Below, piece by piece: positions 33,230-44,781 of a DNA stretch of 64,000 nt. The first letter of the stretch is position 1, and every line of letters begins with the position of its first letter. The notes below the pieces were generated by a model. That model had not been told where the DNA came from. It ran no database searches and saw nothing but the letters and a program-made list of their open reading frames with translations. The translations under genes and the position numbers were made by a program. This DNA is from Solanum dulcamara (lineage: Eukaryota; Streptophyta; Magnoliopsida; Solanales; Solanaceae), in NCBI RefSeq assembly GCF_947179165.1, contig NC_077237.1, positions 62,851,523 to 62,915,522 of the forward strand. Reading direction: 5' to 3'.

Positions 33230-33600
33230 ACTCCCCTTCCACTCTAAGATAGGCTCATTTGGAAATTGAAACTTGATAATTCAGGTCCTATAATCAACTG
33301 AGGCATAATAAGCATAAAGTCAGTCTATACCAAGAATCATATCAAAATCAACTATGTCCAACTCAACTAAGTCAGCCATGGTATCCCTGTGATAGATTGA
33401 AATAGTACAATCTCTATAGACCCTCTTAGCTAAGATAGACTCACCAACAGGAGTAGATATGCTAAAAGGCTCAAGAAAACACTCAGGAAGGATCTTAAAT
33501 TTACTATCCAAGTAAGGAGTCACAAAAGATAATGTAGCATCCAGATCAAGTAATGTATACATGTCAAAAAAAGGACCTACAGCATACCAGTAACAACATC
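33230..33600 (-). pseudogene. protease (element C)
   Basis: Frame 33562-33320. Where the D-P/S-G triad should be it reads LLDLDATLSFVTPY near 33555-33510, so the Gly of the triad is replaced by Asp and the enzyme would be dead. Downstream FKILPECFLEPF, VYRDC and ILGID fit the chromovirus protease. Confidence 0.75.
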
Positions 33601-34864
33601 GGGTGCATTCTCTTGGTCTTAAAGACTACCCATAGCATACAAATGGTTTGTTCCCATGCCTACACTTGAAGTTGCACCTCTCTGATTACCTCTATTCTGC
33701 GGAGCTGCAGAACAAAACTGAGCTCTACTACTTCCATCTCCCTGTCTCTTTAAAGGACACTTATTCTGGAAGTGACATGTCTTTCCATATCCGTAGCAAG
33801 CATTAGTGCCCACATGACACTCTCCCGAATGGAGCTTCCCACATCTAGCGCATGATGGCTTTCTTCTAAAACCTTGAGCCACACTTAATTGGGACTAAGA
33901 ACCCTTAGCTCAGAACTTCTAGTGACTCAGCAACCTCTGATTAGGTATAAAATCACTTGTTGAAGAAGGTGCATAATTAGAAGACCCCTTCTGAAAGAAG
34001 GACTTGTTACCCTTCCCTTACTTCTGCTTATTCTCATTCCTAGCAGACTTAGCCTTCTTGCTTAACTATTCCTCTCAGTCCTTTTTCTTGTCATCCCAAC
34101 CTGGTGAGCATACACCATCCATCTAGATAAATCCATGTCATAAATCATTAGAATTGCCTTACATTCTCTCTTTACATGTTTACCTAGGCCAGAGACAAAC
34201 TTTCTAATCTTGGACCTCATATGAGAAATCATTTCTGGGGCATATTTGGACAACTGAATATACTTCAAATTATACTCCTTTACAGCTATGCTCTCCTGCT
34301 TGAGGTTACAAACTCCTCAACTTTGCTTCTCGTAGCTTTTGTGAAAAGAAGTGGTTAAGGAAAATGCTTCCAAACGCATCCCAAACTGCAAGTTCAGCAT
34401 CCTCGTCATGACTCTGCTCCCACTGGTCATACCATGTTCACCACATCCTTGAGCTAGTAGTAAACCAACTCAACACCCTTAACCTTGGTAGTATGCATCA
34501 CTTTCAAGATCTTCCATATCTCATTAATGATATTTTAAGGATCCTCTTCAACCTTAGACCCTATGAAGTCTGGCAGGTTCATCCTCAGAAAATCTCTAAT
34601 CTTTATGGTGGAAGACGACTCTTGAGAGCTAGAGCTAGGAGTTGGTAAACTATGATTACCCATCTAGGCAGTTACCAGTTGAGTGAGCATAGCAATAGAT
34701 TCTCTAAATTCTACCTCTGAAGTAGGAGTGGTATGAATAGTAGGTATTTGGGGTACCTCAGTAGACCTTGCAGGTCGACCCCTAATTCTTAGTGGAGGTA
34801 TCTCTGACTGTGGAACCTCAGTGCTAGCAGCATTCCTTTGATTGGTTGTACGTTTAGGAGGCAT
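33600..34864 (-). pseudogene. gag (element C)
   Basis: Probable start is ATG at 34864 (MPPKRT...), the same start context as in element A. The N-terminal Pro/Thr-rich part is open to 34664. Capsid pieces follow (FLRMNLPDF near 34580; YAPEMISHMRSKIRKFVSGLG near 34245-34185). One zinc knuckle is intact (CARCGKLHSGEC near 33850); in the second a Cys is Tyr (CYGYGKTCHFQNKC near 33795). Several stops and at least two frame changes. Confidence 0.8.
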
Positions 34865-35057
34865 GGTCTGCAACACATGAATTAGAAAGGAAGTTTTATA
34901 GAGTTAAACTCTATCGCACGAACTCAAATTATGATAAAAGTGAAACAATTCCTAATGTCCTATAGCCTCCTAATTATAAGTATGGTGCATGACACACTCA
35001 TAGGCAAGATTCTACTAGAAACGGCTTCATAGACACCTTAGGACTCTTGAACTCTGT

Positions 35058-35069
35058 GCTCTGATACCA
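35058..35069 (-). promoter_or_regulatory. tRNA-Met primer-binding site of element C
   Basis: Minus-strand TGGTATCAGAGC, complementary to the 3' end of plant initiator tRNA-Met, four bases inside the 5' LTR boundary. Marks the start of minus-strand DNA synthesis. Confidence 0.9.
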
Positions 35070-35073
35070 AGTT

Positions 35074-35458
35074 TGTCATTCCCCAAAGGGGTACCCTAGG
35101 CGTAGCCGACACTTTGAAACCATTTCTAGCCTCCTAGAGAACCACTTCACTTATTCGTTCATCAGCAGAATATTTAAATAAAAATAAGAATACTTATGTG
35201 GGCTCGCCATCATCAACATCAAATGAAAGAAATAATCCTTACAAGAAGTAGTTTCAAAGGGGAACTACTCCAATTACATCATCAAACTCTGTCTATGAAG
35301 CCTCTAACACTATCAGATGGTGCCATGAGATGTCCATGGCTACCTCAAAAGAAACATAATACTCAACAATAATAACAAGATAAAGAGTTCCTCCGAATAA
35401 AAGAAGGACTCACCAAATAGCTGAAAAAGTAATGATCTTCAACAATAATGCAAGTTTA

Positions 35459-35490
<32 letters not shown>

Positions 35491-35517
35491 CAACAACAAT
35501 AATAATAATAACTATTA
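35074..35517 (-). mobile_element. 5' LTR of element C, truncated by element D
   Basis: Starts (plus coordinates) TGTCATTCCCC like the 3' LTR at 27680 and matches it for about 390 bases, up to the AAT microsatellite at 35459-35510. There LTR D takes over, so the promoter half of this LTR is missing from the window. Confidence 0.85.
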
Positions 35518-36016
35518 TGTCGAAAAATGGACAAGGTTTTAAAATTAATTTCATCTTTTCATGGAAAATTAATTTTTATTAAAAGAGGAGTCGCCACTTA
35601 ATTTTTTAAAGAAATTAAGAAAACTTAATTTAAAAGACCCTAACAGATTTAAGTCTTAAAAATTAGAGAAAAAGGTATGAGGTTCATATTACTATTTTAA
35701 GAAGGTCTTAACACTTAAAATAGTCGCTAACATGCGGTTGTCCGATGATTTGAAATTATTTGACTAACTTTGGGAAAATGTGTTTTAACAATAATCAAAG
35801 TATTAAACAACTTTGATAAAAATAAATAAATATAAATCTTAAAACATTTAGGAAGATTTATAAGAGAAATAGACTTGGTATAAAAATGATTTAATGAAGG
35901 AGGGATAATTTAAATAAATCACTTAAATGAGATAAAAACGATCATAAATATTATACCTAATATAATATTAGCTATTACATAAATGAGAACATATTCAAAT
36001 CATATAAGCAAGTTTA

Positions 36017-36390
36017 ATCTGTAATAGTAATAATAGTAATATTAGTAGTAGTAGTAGTAGTAGTAGTAGTAATAATAATAATAACAATAACAATAATAAC
36101 GATAATGAAAATAAAATAATAATGACAACAATAACAATAATAACAAAAATAATGATAATAACAATAGCAAATAAAAAATTGCTACTACTACTACCAATAA
36201 TAACAATGACGAAAATAATAATAATAATAATAATAATGAAAATGATAATAATTATAATAATAATAATAATAATAATAATTATAATAATAATAATAACTGT
36301 AAAAGTATTAGTACTACTAATAATTATAATAATAAGGAAAATAATAATAATGATAATAATAATAACAATAAATAAACATACTACTACGAA

Positions 36391-36436
<46 letters not shown>

Positions 36437-36726
36437 GTAAATAAAAATACTAATGATAAAGAAACTAATACTAATACTAATACTAATAATAATAACAACA
36501 ACAACACTACAGTAAATAAACATACCAATAATAATTAAAATACTAATAATAATACTAACAGTAAAATAAGAAATACAACTCCAACTACTAATAAAATATG
36601 TATAATAATAATACTAATATTAATAACGGTAATAGAATATGTATACTAATAATAATAATATTAATAATGGTAATAAAATATGTATACTAATAATAATAAT
36701 ATTAATAACGGTAATAATAAAAACGA

Positions 36727-36776
<50 letters not shown>

Positions 36777-36902
36777 GAATAATAATAAAAACATACTACT
36801 ACTTCTATCAATGATGTTAATAACGAAAATAATAATAATAATAAATATAATAATAACCGTAAATAAAATATACTAATAATAATGGTAATAATAACAACGA
36901 AA

Positions 36903-36974
<72 letters not shown>

Positions 36975-37107
36975 CATACTACTACTTCTATTAATAATAT
37001 TAATAACGAAAATAATAATAATAAATATAATAATAACAGTAATAAAATATACTAATAATAATGATAATAATAATAATGAAAATACTAATAATAACAATAA
37101 ATAAATA

Positions 37108-37184
<77 letters not shown>

Positions 37185-37244
37185 TGGTAAAAAAATAACA
37201 ACAATAATGATAAAAATAGTAGCAGTAATAATAACGACAATAAC

Positions 37245-37290
<46 letters not shown>
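36017..37290. repeat. 1.3-kb trinucleotide array, mainly AAT with AGT/ACT/AAC islands
   Basis: Almost pure trinucleotide repeats, with blocks of (ACT)n at 37110-37141, several long (AAT)n runs and longer imperfect duplicates: the phrases around ACATACTACTACTTCTAT occur near 36791 and 36975, and AATATGTATACTAATAATAATA occurs twice near 36635-36690. So larger segments were also duplicated. Confidence 0.95.
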
Positions 37291-37772
37291 ATACTGAAAA
37301 TATAAGCAAGCGGAATTGGGTTCGAGCGAGATCATCTTGTTTTGTTTGTTATTCGAGAGGTCTAAGATATCAGTTCCATGTGAGGGGATGATGACTATAT
37401 TGAGTCTCAAATCAAGACTCCATTTTTGCTCCCAAAGTGTTCATGCAAACAAGAAAAGAATGACGAAATTAGCAAGATAATATTTTAGGACAACATTTCT
37501 ATCATAATGACAACGAAAAATAAAAGAAAAATGGAATAAACATTACCTGTTGTTGGGCAGTGAACGATGGTATTTTGGTCACGAATCTACCCTCATTTTT
37601 CAAGTAAAATTAAGTTCAAATGGAGAGAAAAATTCAAAAAGAAAAAAATCTTTTGCAAGAAAAGTCTTCAAAATCAAAGGATAAAAGTCTATTTTTAAGT
37701 ATTCTGTTCGCGTTTTTTTCTCCTCCTGTCCGTGTCCCTGTAAGCCCCCCCTTTTTCCTTCTGTCCAATCCC

Positions 37773-37784
37773 TCTATTTATAGG
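37773..37784 (-). promoter_or_regulatory. TATA box candidate of LTR D
   Basis: Minus-strand CTATAAATAGAG in a GC-richer setting, about 1.58 kb inside the LTR. The trinucleotide array would then be transcribed leader/R-U5. Confidence 0.55.
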
Positions 37785-38021
37785 GAGATTGAGATTAAAT
37801 AAAAATAAAACAAAAACGGATGATTAATTAAATGCGGAGTGGGCAAATTAATAAAAATAATGCGAAACGGGCAAAAATATAAAATAATACGGAATGGCAG
37901 AAATATAAAATAATAATTAATGGGGCGGATTATTAAAATAATGCGACAGAATATTAAAATAATGCGGAATGGGGCAGAATATTAAAATAATACGGGATGA
38001 ATAGAAGAAATAAAAATAATG

Positions 38022-38030
<9 letters not shown>

Positions 38031-38052
<22 letters not shown>

Positions 38053-38082
38053 TAAAATAAAAAAATAAAAAGGGTCTTCGGA

Positions 38083-38119
<37 letters not shown>

Positions 38120-38369
38120 CGAGAGAGATAGACAAAGGGGTATGGTCGGACATTATTTTATGAGTATAGGGAAATGGAGTGGGGACAAAACATGTTTAGT
38201 TTATTAATATGTGTGTATATATATATTTGTTTTGTTTTATTTTTTTCTGAAAAGTGGGGAGGGGACAATTTTGCTTTTTATTTTTATTATTATTTTATAG
38301 GGTTAGGGGGGGCGTGCATGGAATATTAAATTGGTATAGGGGTATGGGGAGGGGGACAAAACATGGTAG

Positions 38370-38435
<66 letters not shown>
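38031..38435. repeat. three (TA)n microsatellites in LTR D U3
   Basis: TA runs at about 38031-38054, 38086-38118 and 38372-38435 (the last about 32 units). Simple repeats. Confidence 0.95.
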
Positions 38436-38438
<3 letters not shown>

Positions 38439-39358
38439 CTGAAAAAAGAAAAAATGATTATTGTTTAATATAGGGGCACGCGTGGCTTCTTTTTTATTTA
38501 TTTATTATTATTATTTCTAAAAAAAAGTAATTTATAAAGTTTAGAAATTTGAAAAACTATTTAATGATTTTAGTCTAGTGATGTGTAAATTAGTTTATGT
38601 ACAGTATATAGGTAGAATGAGATGTGAAATTGGAGGGATGGTATATATTATTTGCATGTTGTAGTATTAATGGAAGAATTAAAAAGTTGTTAATATCAAA
38701 TTAATTATGTGTTATTTAGGTGGAAGAAATGAAAACGTAAAATTAATTAGTGAATTTGGTTATCAAATAAGATGAATTAATATCAGTTAATTAACGAGCT
38801 TCAAAAAAACAAAAATAATTAACTTCATTGTAACTAATTATTAATTTGCGAAATAATTAATAATAATAAATAAATAATCTTTTTATAAGTCAATTTTAAA
38901 TATTACTAAAAGATAATAACTATATAACAAAAAATGCATATGTTATGAAGATGACAAAATTATTTAAAATACACTTGAAAAATATGCATGGTTTTATAAA
39001 AGCCAATTATTTTAATTTGTTTAAGATTGAAGAAGGCTAGAATTAAAATAATTTACTTAAAATGTGAGTCTATTAATTAAATCAAGCTAATTAACAAAAT
39101 ATTTAGTTTAAAAATAAAAACTTTTTTTGAGATAGTTTTCGAATATATAATAAAAATATTAATGTTCAAGAACTATTTTATATATATATATACCGAAATT
39201 ATTTTTAAAAAATAATGATAATATATATGCATATTTCGTTTTTTTTAATTATTATTTATTTATTTATTAATATTTTATTTTATTTTTAATTAATTTTTTT
39301 ATTATTATTATTTTTTAAAAAAAAATTATGCTGTGGATGGTCAAAATTGGGTGTCAAC

Positions 39359-39380
39359 AGTTGTCCCTCTTTGACCGGAG
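39359..39380 (-). promoter_or_regulatory. polypurine tract of element D
   Basis: Minus-strand CGGTCAAAGAGGGACAAC directly before TGTTGACACCC. It shows that the LTR at 35518-39358 is a 3' LTR and that the internal region lies to the right. Confidence 0.7.
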
Positions 39381-40200
39381 ACGATGAAAGAGTTTTTCGG
39401 CAAAGAAGTTGACGTACTAGCCAATTTTGTCCTGACCATCAATGTTGAAATAAAGTTAAAAATATACAGGGTAAGAAATTTGTGAGAATTATGACTGAAC
39501 TTTTATTTCTGAGTTGCCTGCATATCTCAGGTAGCATGAGAATCGAGCTGAGTGCAGCTCTCAAGTTATGCCAGAATAAGGTAGAGTGAGTTGACAACAC
39601 CATCAATCATAAAATTGTGTTGGTATTAGCGATTGAGGAAAATGTTCACAGAGGCGACCAAGGAAAAAAATGAGATTGAACAAGTGAAGAGTTATTAGAA
39701 AATGAGGTGAAGTAAAATGGTACATAGTGATAATATAAAGAGATATATGTGAAATTAAAAACTTGGACCGACAAAGTGCGAGAATATTGGAAAGAACGAA
39801 GTAAAGCCTTGCCCAAAAATTATCCCAGTATCAAGTTATGACGAGACTGGATTTTAAGACTCAAATTATGGAACATAGGCTGAGTAGAGTTCGAAAGTAG
39901 ATTCATGACCATTATTGGTGAGTTTGACCCTCCAACAAATATCCCAGTTCACTGCTTAGAAATGGTTCCACGTTGTGCTAAAGTTTTTTTTTGTAGGCGT
40001 TCACGCCTGTGGTTTATTTGAGAATTCATCCTCTTGGATGCTCTCGACAAACACTGAGACAAAATTCATTAGTACAAAATATAATTCAAATAAAGAGGTA
40101 GTGTCGTTACATGTCGGCACGTATTCATCTCTTGGAACATTTGACTTCAATTTCCTTTGATTTTATACTGTAGATGATAGATAGATATGATGAAATATAA
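39381..40200 (-). other. non-coding internal region of element D
   Basis: No domain or repeat recognised. Lies between the LTR and the minisatellites. Confidence 0.4.
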
Positions 40201-40204
40201 TGAT

Positions 40205-40850
40205 GATGATTTTCCATCAATAGGATGATAATGCTCCATTAATGATGATAACATTCCATTGATAGGAATGATGATGCTTTACCGCAAGGATGAAGACCCA
40301 TTGATGTTCCATCGGTAGGATATAAATATGCGTGTTCATCGATAGGATGAATAGAGATCCATCGGTATGATAATAATATTCCATTGGTAGGATAAAGATA
40401 TTTCATCGGTATGATGTATGTTACTCTATTGATAGGATATAACTTAATGTTACATCGGTAGGATATAAATATGTGTGTCCATCGATAGGACAAATGAAGA
40501 TCCATTGGTAGGATGATGATATTCCATCGGTAGGATAATGATATTTTATTGATAGGATATATGTTACTCTATTGATAGGATATAGATTGATGTTCCATTG
40601 ATAGGACATAAATATGTGTGTCCATCAATAGGACGAATGTAGATCCATTGATAGGATATAGATTGATGTTCCATCGGTAGGATACAAATATGTGTATCCA
40701 TCGATAGGACAAATGGAGATCCATTGGTAGGCTATAGATTGATGTGTCCATCGGTAGGACGAATGAAGATCTATTGGTAGGATGATGATATTCCATTGGT
40801 AGGATAATGATATTCCATCGGTAGGATATGCATTACTATGTTGGCAGGTC
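40205..40850. repeat. minisatellite with CCATYGRTAGGAT core
   Basis: About two dozen cores spaced roughly 20-45 bases apart, with spacers such as ATAAATATGTGTGT and ATGATGATATT alternating. Open minus-strand frames here (YPTDGISLSYRW-type repeats) are produced by the repeat and resemble no protein I know. Such arrays between coding region and LTR are common in Tat/Ogre elements. Confidence 0.9.
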
Positions 40851-40994
40851 AACCTCCTCCGATTTTGACGTAGAGCAAACAATACGTATTTCCTAAGTTG
40901 ATGTGATTTGTAATATATACCTCGGCTGCGAATTGCTTTCAATTTGATGTAATATGCAATGAGTTGATATGATGCGATATGATGATAAGTTAAC

Positions 40995-41275
40995 ATGATA
41001 TGCAGATGGCCTTTCGGCAATGGCCCTCTCGGCAATGATATGATAAATGATGGCCCTCTCGGCAATGATATAATAAATGATGGCCCTCTTGGCAATGATA
41101 AATGAATGATGAATGATGGCCCTCTTGGCAATGATAAATGATGAATGATGGCCCTCTTGGCAATGATGAATGATGAATGATGGCCCTCTTGGCAATGATA
41201 AATGATGAATGATGGCCCTCTTGGCAATGATAAATGATGAATGGTGAATGATGGCCCTCTTGATAATGATATTAT
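40995..41275. repeat. minisatellite with GGCCCTCTTGGCAATGATAA unit
   Basis: About ten units of 25-37 bases (ATGATGGCCCTCTTGGCAAT, then ATAAATGATGA variants). Distinct from the array on its left; shares the GGCCCTC core with the array on its right. Confidence 0.9.
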
Positions 41276-41930
41276 CACCTCCGGTAATATAATGTGAATA
41301 AAATAATATCATCATATACGGTATTAGATCATCGTATACGGCATTACATCATCGCATACGGTATTATATCATCATATACGGCATCGTATATGGCATTATA
41401 TAATCATATAAGGTATTATAACATAAATGGCCCTCTTGACAAATGATATTACCACCTCCGGTAATATAATACGAATAATAAAATATGAATGGCCCTCTTG
41501 AAAATGATATCACCACCTCCGGTAATATAAATAAGATATGAATGGCCCTCTTAGCAATGATATTACCACCTCCGATAATATAATATGAATAATAAAATAT
41601 GAATGGCCTTCTTGGCAATGATATTATCACTTTCGGTAATATAATACAAATAATAAAAATGAATGGCCCTCTCGACAAATGATATTACCACCTCCAGTAA
41701 TATAATACAAATAATAAAAATGAATGGTCCTCTAGGCAAATAATATTACCACCTCCGATAATATAATACGAATAATAAAATATGAATGACCCTCTTGGCA
41801 AATGATATTACCACCTTCGGTAATATAATATGAATAAAATAATATCCTCGTATACGGGATTAGATCATCGTATACGACATCATATCATTATATATTGCAT
41901 TATATCATTGTATGCGACATTATACGTGCC
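41276..41930. repeat. higher-order repeat with GGCCCTCTTG and CACCTCCGGTAATATAAT
   Basis: Seven to eight units of about 60-75 bases combine a GGCCCTCTTG core with TATTACCACCTCCGGTAATA, itself an inverted repeat (TATTACC...GGTAATA). They are bracketed at 41305-41410 and 41850-41930 by ATCATATACGGCATTA repeats. Confidence 0.9.
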
Positions 41931-43379
41931 CATTAGACATCTTTGAGGATGGAGAATATAATTTGACGTCATTATGGACGCTTGCGTTGAAAGTAGCTCC
42001 TTTACGTTTTCCTGTATACTTTAAAAAAACAAGTAATGGACACATTGTCATTTTAACTGACGACTGAGCAAAATTCTTTAGGAATTTTTTTTGAAAATAT
42101 GTACAAAGTTCCTGGTCACTTTGACATTAGTGTGTGAATATCATACTCATTTTCGAACACATTATATTCATTTTGGCTCATGGCTTGCTGGAGATTTGGA
42201 CGAGGTATGGTTGTTCATTTTTTGAACGTCTCCTTTTTGTCTGATGAATCCTGGAAACTCTTTGTTCTTGTTCTTTTAACTTCTTTGTACTTGCTCAAAG
42301 GAGGGATATGGTGATCCTTTACAAATCTGTGATCACAGAAAAATTGTTAGTTTTTAATGAACTGATCTGTGTTGAATTCTCCATTTGTTTCCTCCTTGTC
42401 TTGCTATCTTCGATCGCTTGCTCTGATTCCCCACTTCTCGATAGATATAAGACTAAAATATATTCATAAAAAATATTTGATGCATTAAAATCTTTAAGAA
42501 AGATGATTTTTTGAAAAGCAATTTGGAAAGGGTCACTGCCAGATGTCATGTCACGCCTAGCTTAAATGAACTTCCTTGATCCGAAGCTTTGAGCAGGCTT
42601 GATATCTTGTTCCCAAAATTTTAAGGATTCTTGGAAAATTCTGACATAGATAGAAAATTTTGTAGTTGACTCTAAACTTTGATGGTGCTAGAGATTATTG
42701 AGGTTGACATTGACTTTCCAAAAATGTCGGGGATCATTTGATGCCAACCTTGAACTTTGAAGTTGAGTAAAATCTTCTGATGATATTAGATAACAATTTT
42801 GAGGTCATCCTCAAAAATATCTGTCCCAGTTAGATGTCTTGGTAAATATCATACTACCAATAAGAGATTTGCAGAATTTTTGAGATCCTCTCAAAAATTC
42901 TGTCCCAGTTACTTTTCTGATGCACCTTAGCCTTGTTTTCTTTTGTGAAAAGATCTTCTTTGAAATTTTGAGTCCCTCTCAAAAATTCTATCCCAGTTTC
43001 TATCATAAATAGAGAACTTACAGGAGATATGACCGCGACCCGTTGTGGCGCCTACGTATCCCGTTGAGGCAGGAATTAGGTCAAACGTAGTTCCCCCGGG
43101 GGAGATAAATGAAAAATAGAAGATTTTAAAATAAAAAGTAATAAATAAAAATGACCGAGGCCGACATAGGCCGCCTACGTATCTCATTCTTGAGAATTCA
43201 GGTCAGACGTAGTTCAAACCTCAAAAAGGAATTTTGAAAATAGATGAACATGGAAGCGATTACAAGGAAATGATGCAATTACAGGGAAAGATACAAAAGG
43301 ACCAATTTGCCTTTTTCAAAACAATACAAGGAGAATTAAAGAGTAACAAGGTAAAGTGACATAAAGCATGGGTATCCCA
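41931..43379 (-). other. non-coding internal region of element D with hairpin repeats
   Basis: No pol domain seen on either strand. Contains three hairpin-forming repeats at 42794-42987 and two related 45-base phrases with CCTACGTATC...TCAGACGTAGTTC near 43048-43095 and 43163-43212. I associate the last type with Solanaceae gypsy internal regions, from memory. Confidence 0.45.
42794..42987. repeat. three copies of an AATTTTTGAG-CTCAAAAATT hairpin unit
   Basis: At 42794-42818, 42873-42899 and 42963-42987. Each is followed by CTGTCCCAGTT or CTATCCCAGTT and each is a near-perfect inverted repeat with a 3-6 base loop. Confidence 0.8.
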
Positions 43380-43987
43380 ACTACCACTGGCTTTTCATAA
43401 AATTCGTCTTTATCTATCAAGTCAAGTGAGGAATCAAGAGCGGATTGTAGGTCCAATTAGGCACTTGCTCTTTTGGATTGGCATCTCGTATGCTTGACGT
43501 CTCGATTATCATAGCATCACTGACTCCTTCTCCTAGACCACCATTATTGACAGACTCTTGCACTGAAAACAACTGATACACATGAGGAAAAGGCTTTTTT
43601 TAAAAATTGTCAGATTTGAGGGGCTATCGGCATTCCAATCTTTTCCAACTTCAATCATGTTAATATTCACCCTTTCATGATTCGACAGGGGGTTATTATT
43701 AACATTGGGAGTGGGAGTTTGGAGAGTGACGACCTCACGATCAATCAAATCCTGAATCTTGTGCCTCAAATTGACACAAGTTTCAGTATCATGCCCTATA
43801 CTATTCGAATGATACGCACATGTTTGGTCAGCTCTAAAGAATCTAGAGCTTGTATCAGCCGATTTAGGTGCAATGGGATGAATAATACCTGTATCTCTCA
43901 GTCTTTCAAACAGCTTAGTCTAACTTTCCACTAGAGTAGTAAAAATCCTAGCAGACCTATTTTCAAAATTGGGTTGGGTAAGGTTGT
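43380..43987 (-). pseudogene. Tat/Ogre-type gag C-terminal remnant (element D)
   Basis: The minus strand reads CAYHSNSIGHDTETCVNLRHK at about 43820-43755, a CX3H-like zinc motif followed by the KIQDLIDR segment found in Tat/Ogre gag, then VNNNPLSNH and INMIEVGKDW, and a C-terminal WTYNPLLIPHLT end near 43410. The frame breaks near 43540. No protease, RT or integrase follows toward the LTR, so the element was non-autonomous or lost pol. It is cut at 43987 by EPRV sequence. Confidence 0.7.
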
Positions 43988-44780
43988 AGTTATTTAATTA
44001 CTTGCATATCGGATTAGTACAAGTAGCTTTTAAACCTTTGACTTTGAAAGGTTTATCTGAAAGTTTTATTGCTGCTTTGCGGGATGGTAGGAATTTAAAC
44101 TGGAATAATTCTTTGATTGGTACAATACAATCAAGTTTGGCTTATGGTGTTGTGTATTTTAATGTTTATCCAAATTTGAATGTTGCGTTAACTGATGTGA
44201 ATGTTTTACAGTCTTTGATTTTGAATGTAAAAATTAATGATTATAATTATTTACCTGGTACAGAAGTAATTTGCATTTGTACTAGAATTATTTATAGATC
44301 TTTGTATACTTTATCTCCTAGATATCGAATTGCTGACCAAAATAATGAAACTGTTTTGTTTGAAAATAATTTTTCTAAATAAAAAATTATTACTCGTAGA
44401 TTAATTAAATGAGAAGAAATTAATTTTTCTAATGAATGGATTATTGAGGAAGCTGATGTCCCTCAAAATATTACTTGTGAAGAGATTTCTAAGATTTCAC
44501 AAGCTAAAGATGGTACTGTTAGACTTAGATTTAAAAATGATAATATTCCCAGAATTACTGATTCTTCTTCTAGATTACCCAGATCTGTATCTTCTTATAT
44601 TTTACCTGTTAATTATTTAGTAGATATGCCTTCTAGAGCATCCACATCTCAGATTAGAGAAACTAATCCCCAGACTTTTGATCATATTATCTTAGATAAT
44701 AATAATATTGCTAGGGAGAAGGATAATTTAAGTGATCCTATAGATTCTGAAATGAATTTTCCAACTGGTTTACATAGATA
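43988..44780 (+). pseudogene. EPRV movement protein, 5'-truncated (plus arm)
   Basis: Begins inside the movement-protein core (VQVAFKPLTLKGLSESFIAA; hydrophobic strands and a conserved Asp in NVALTDVNVLQSL), followed by a Ser/Arg-rich spacer to TAG near 44781. In-frame stops: TAA at about 44380 (private to this arm) and TGA at 44410-44412 (shared with the minus arm). The first ~90 codons present in the minus arm are missing because the arm starts at 43988. 30K-type; caulimovirid, best guess florendovirus/petuvirus group, because movement and coat domains are in one frame. Confidence 0.75.
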
Positions 44781-44781
44781 G

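Larger units (their letters stand above)
35518..39358 (-). mobile_element. 3' LTR of Tat/Ogre-like element D (about 3.84 kb)
   Basis: On the minus strand it begins TGTTGACACCCAATTTTGACC at 39358, preceded by a polypurine tract, and ends in ...TTTTTCGACA at 35518. TGTTGACACCC starts and multi-kilobase LTRs are known from Tat/Ogre gypsy elements. It has a promoter-like CTATAAATAGAG on the minus strand at 37773-37784. The U3 side holds three TA microsatellites; the transcribed side holds a 1.3-kb trinucleotide array. The open frames here are simple-sequence artefacts. It was inserted in the AAT repeat of C's 5' LTR. Confidence 0.7.

Noticed and set aside
35995..37410. Long open frames rich in Ile, Tyr, Leu or Asn on both strands
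   Set aside because: They are translations of AAT/ACT trinucleotide repeats; no start context, domain or non-repeat sequence supports a protein.
40625..41678. Open minus-strand frames of 217, 140 and 104 codons with repeated motifs
   Set aside because: Produced by the minisatellite units, which happen to be stop-free in these frames; no known domain.
40205..41930. Regularly spaced repeats suggesting a CRISPR-like array
   Set aside because: Plant nuclear context, spacers are themselves repetitive, and unit length drifts; minisatellite explains it.
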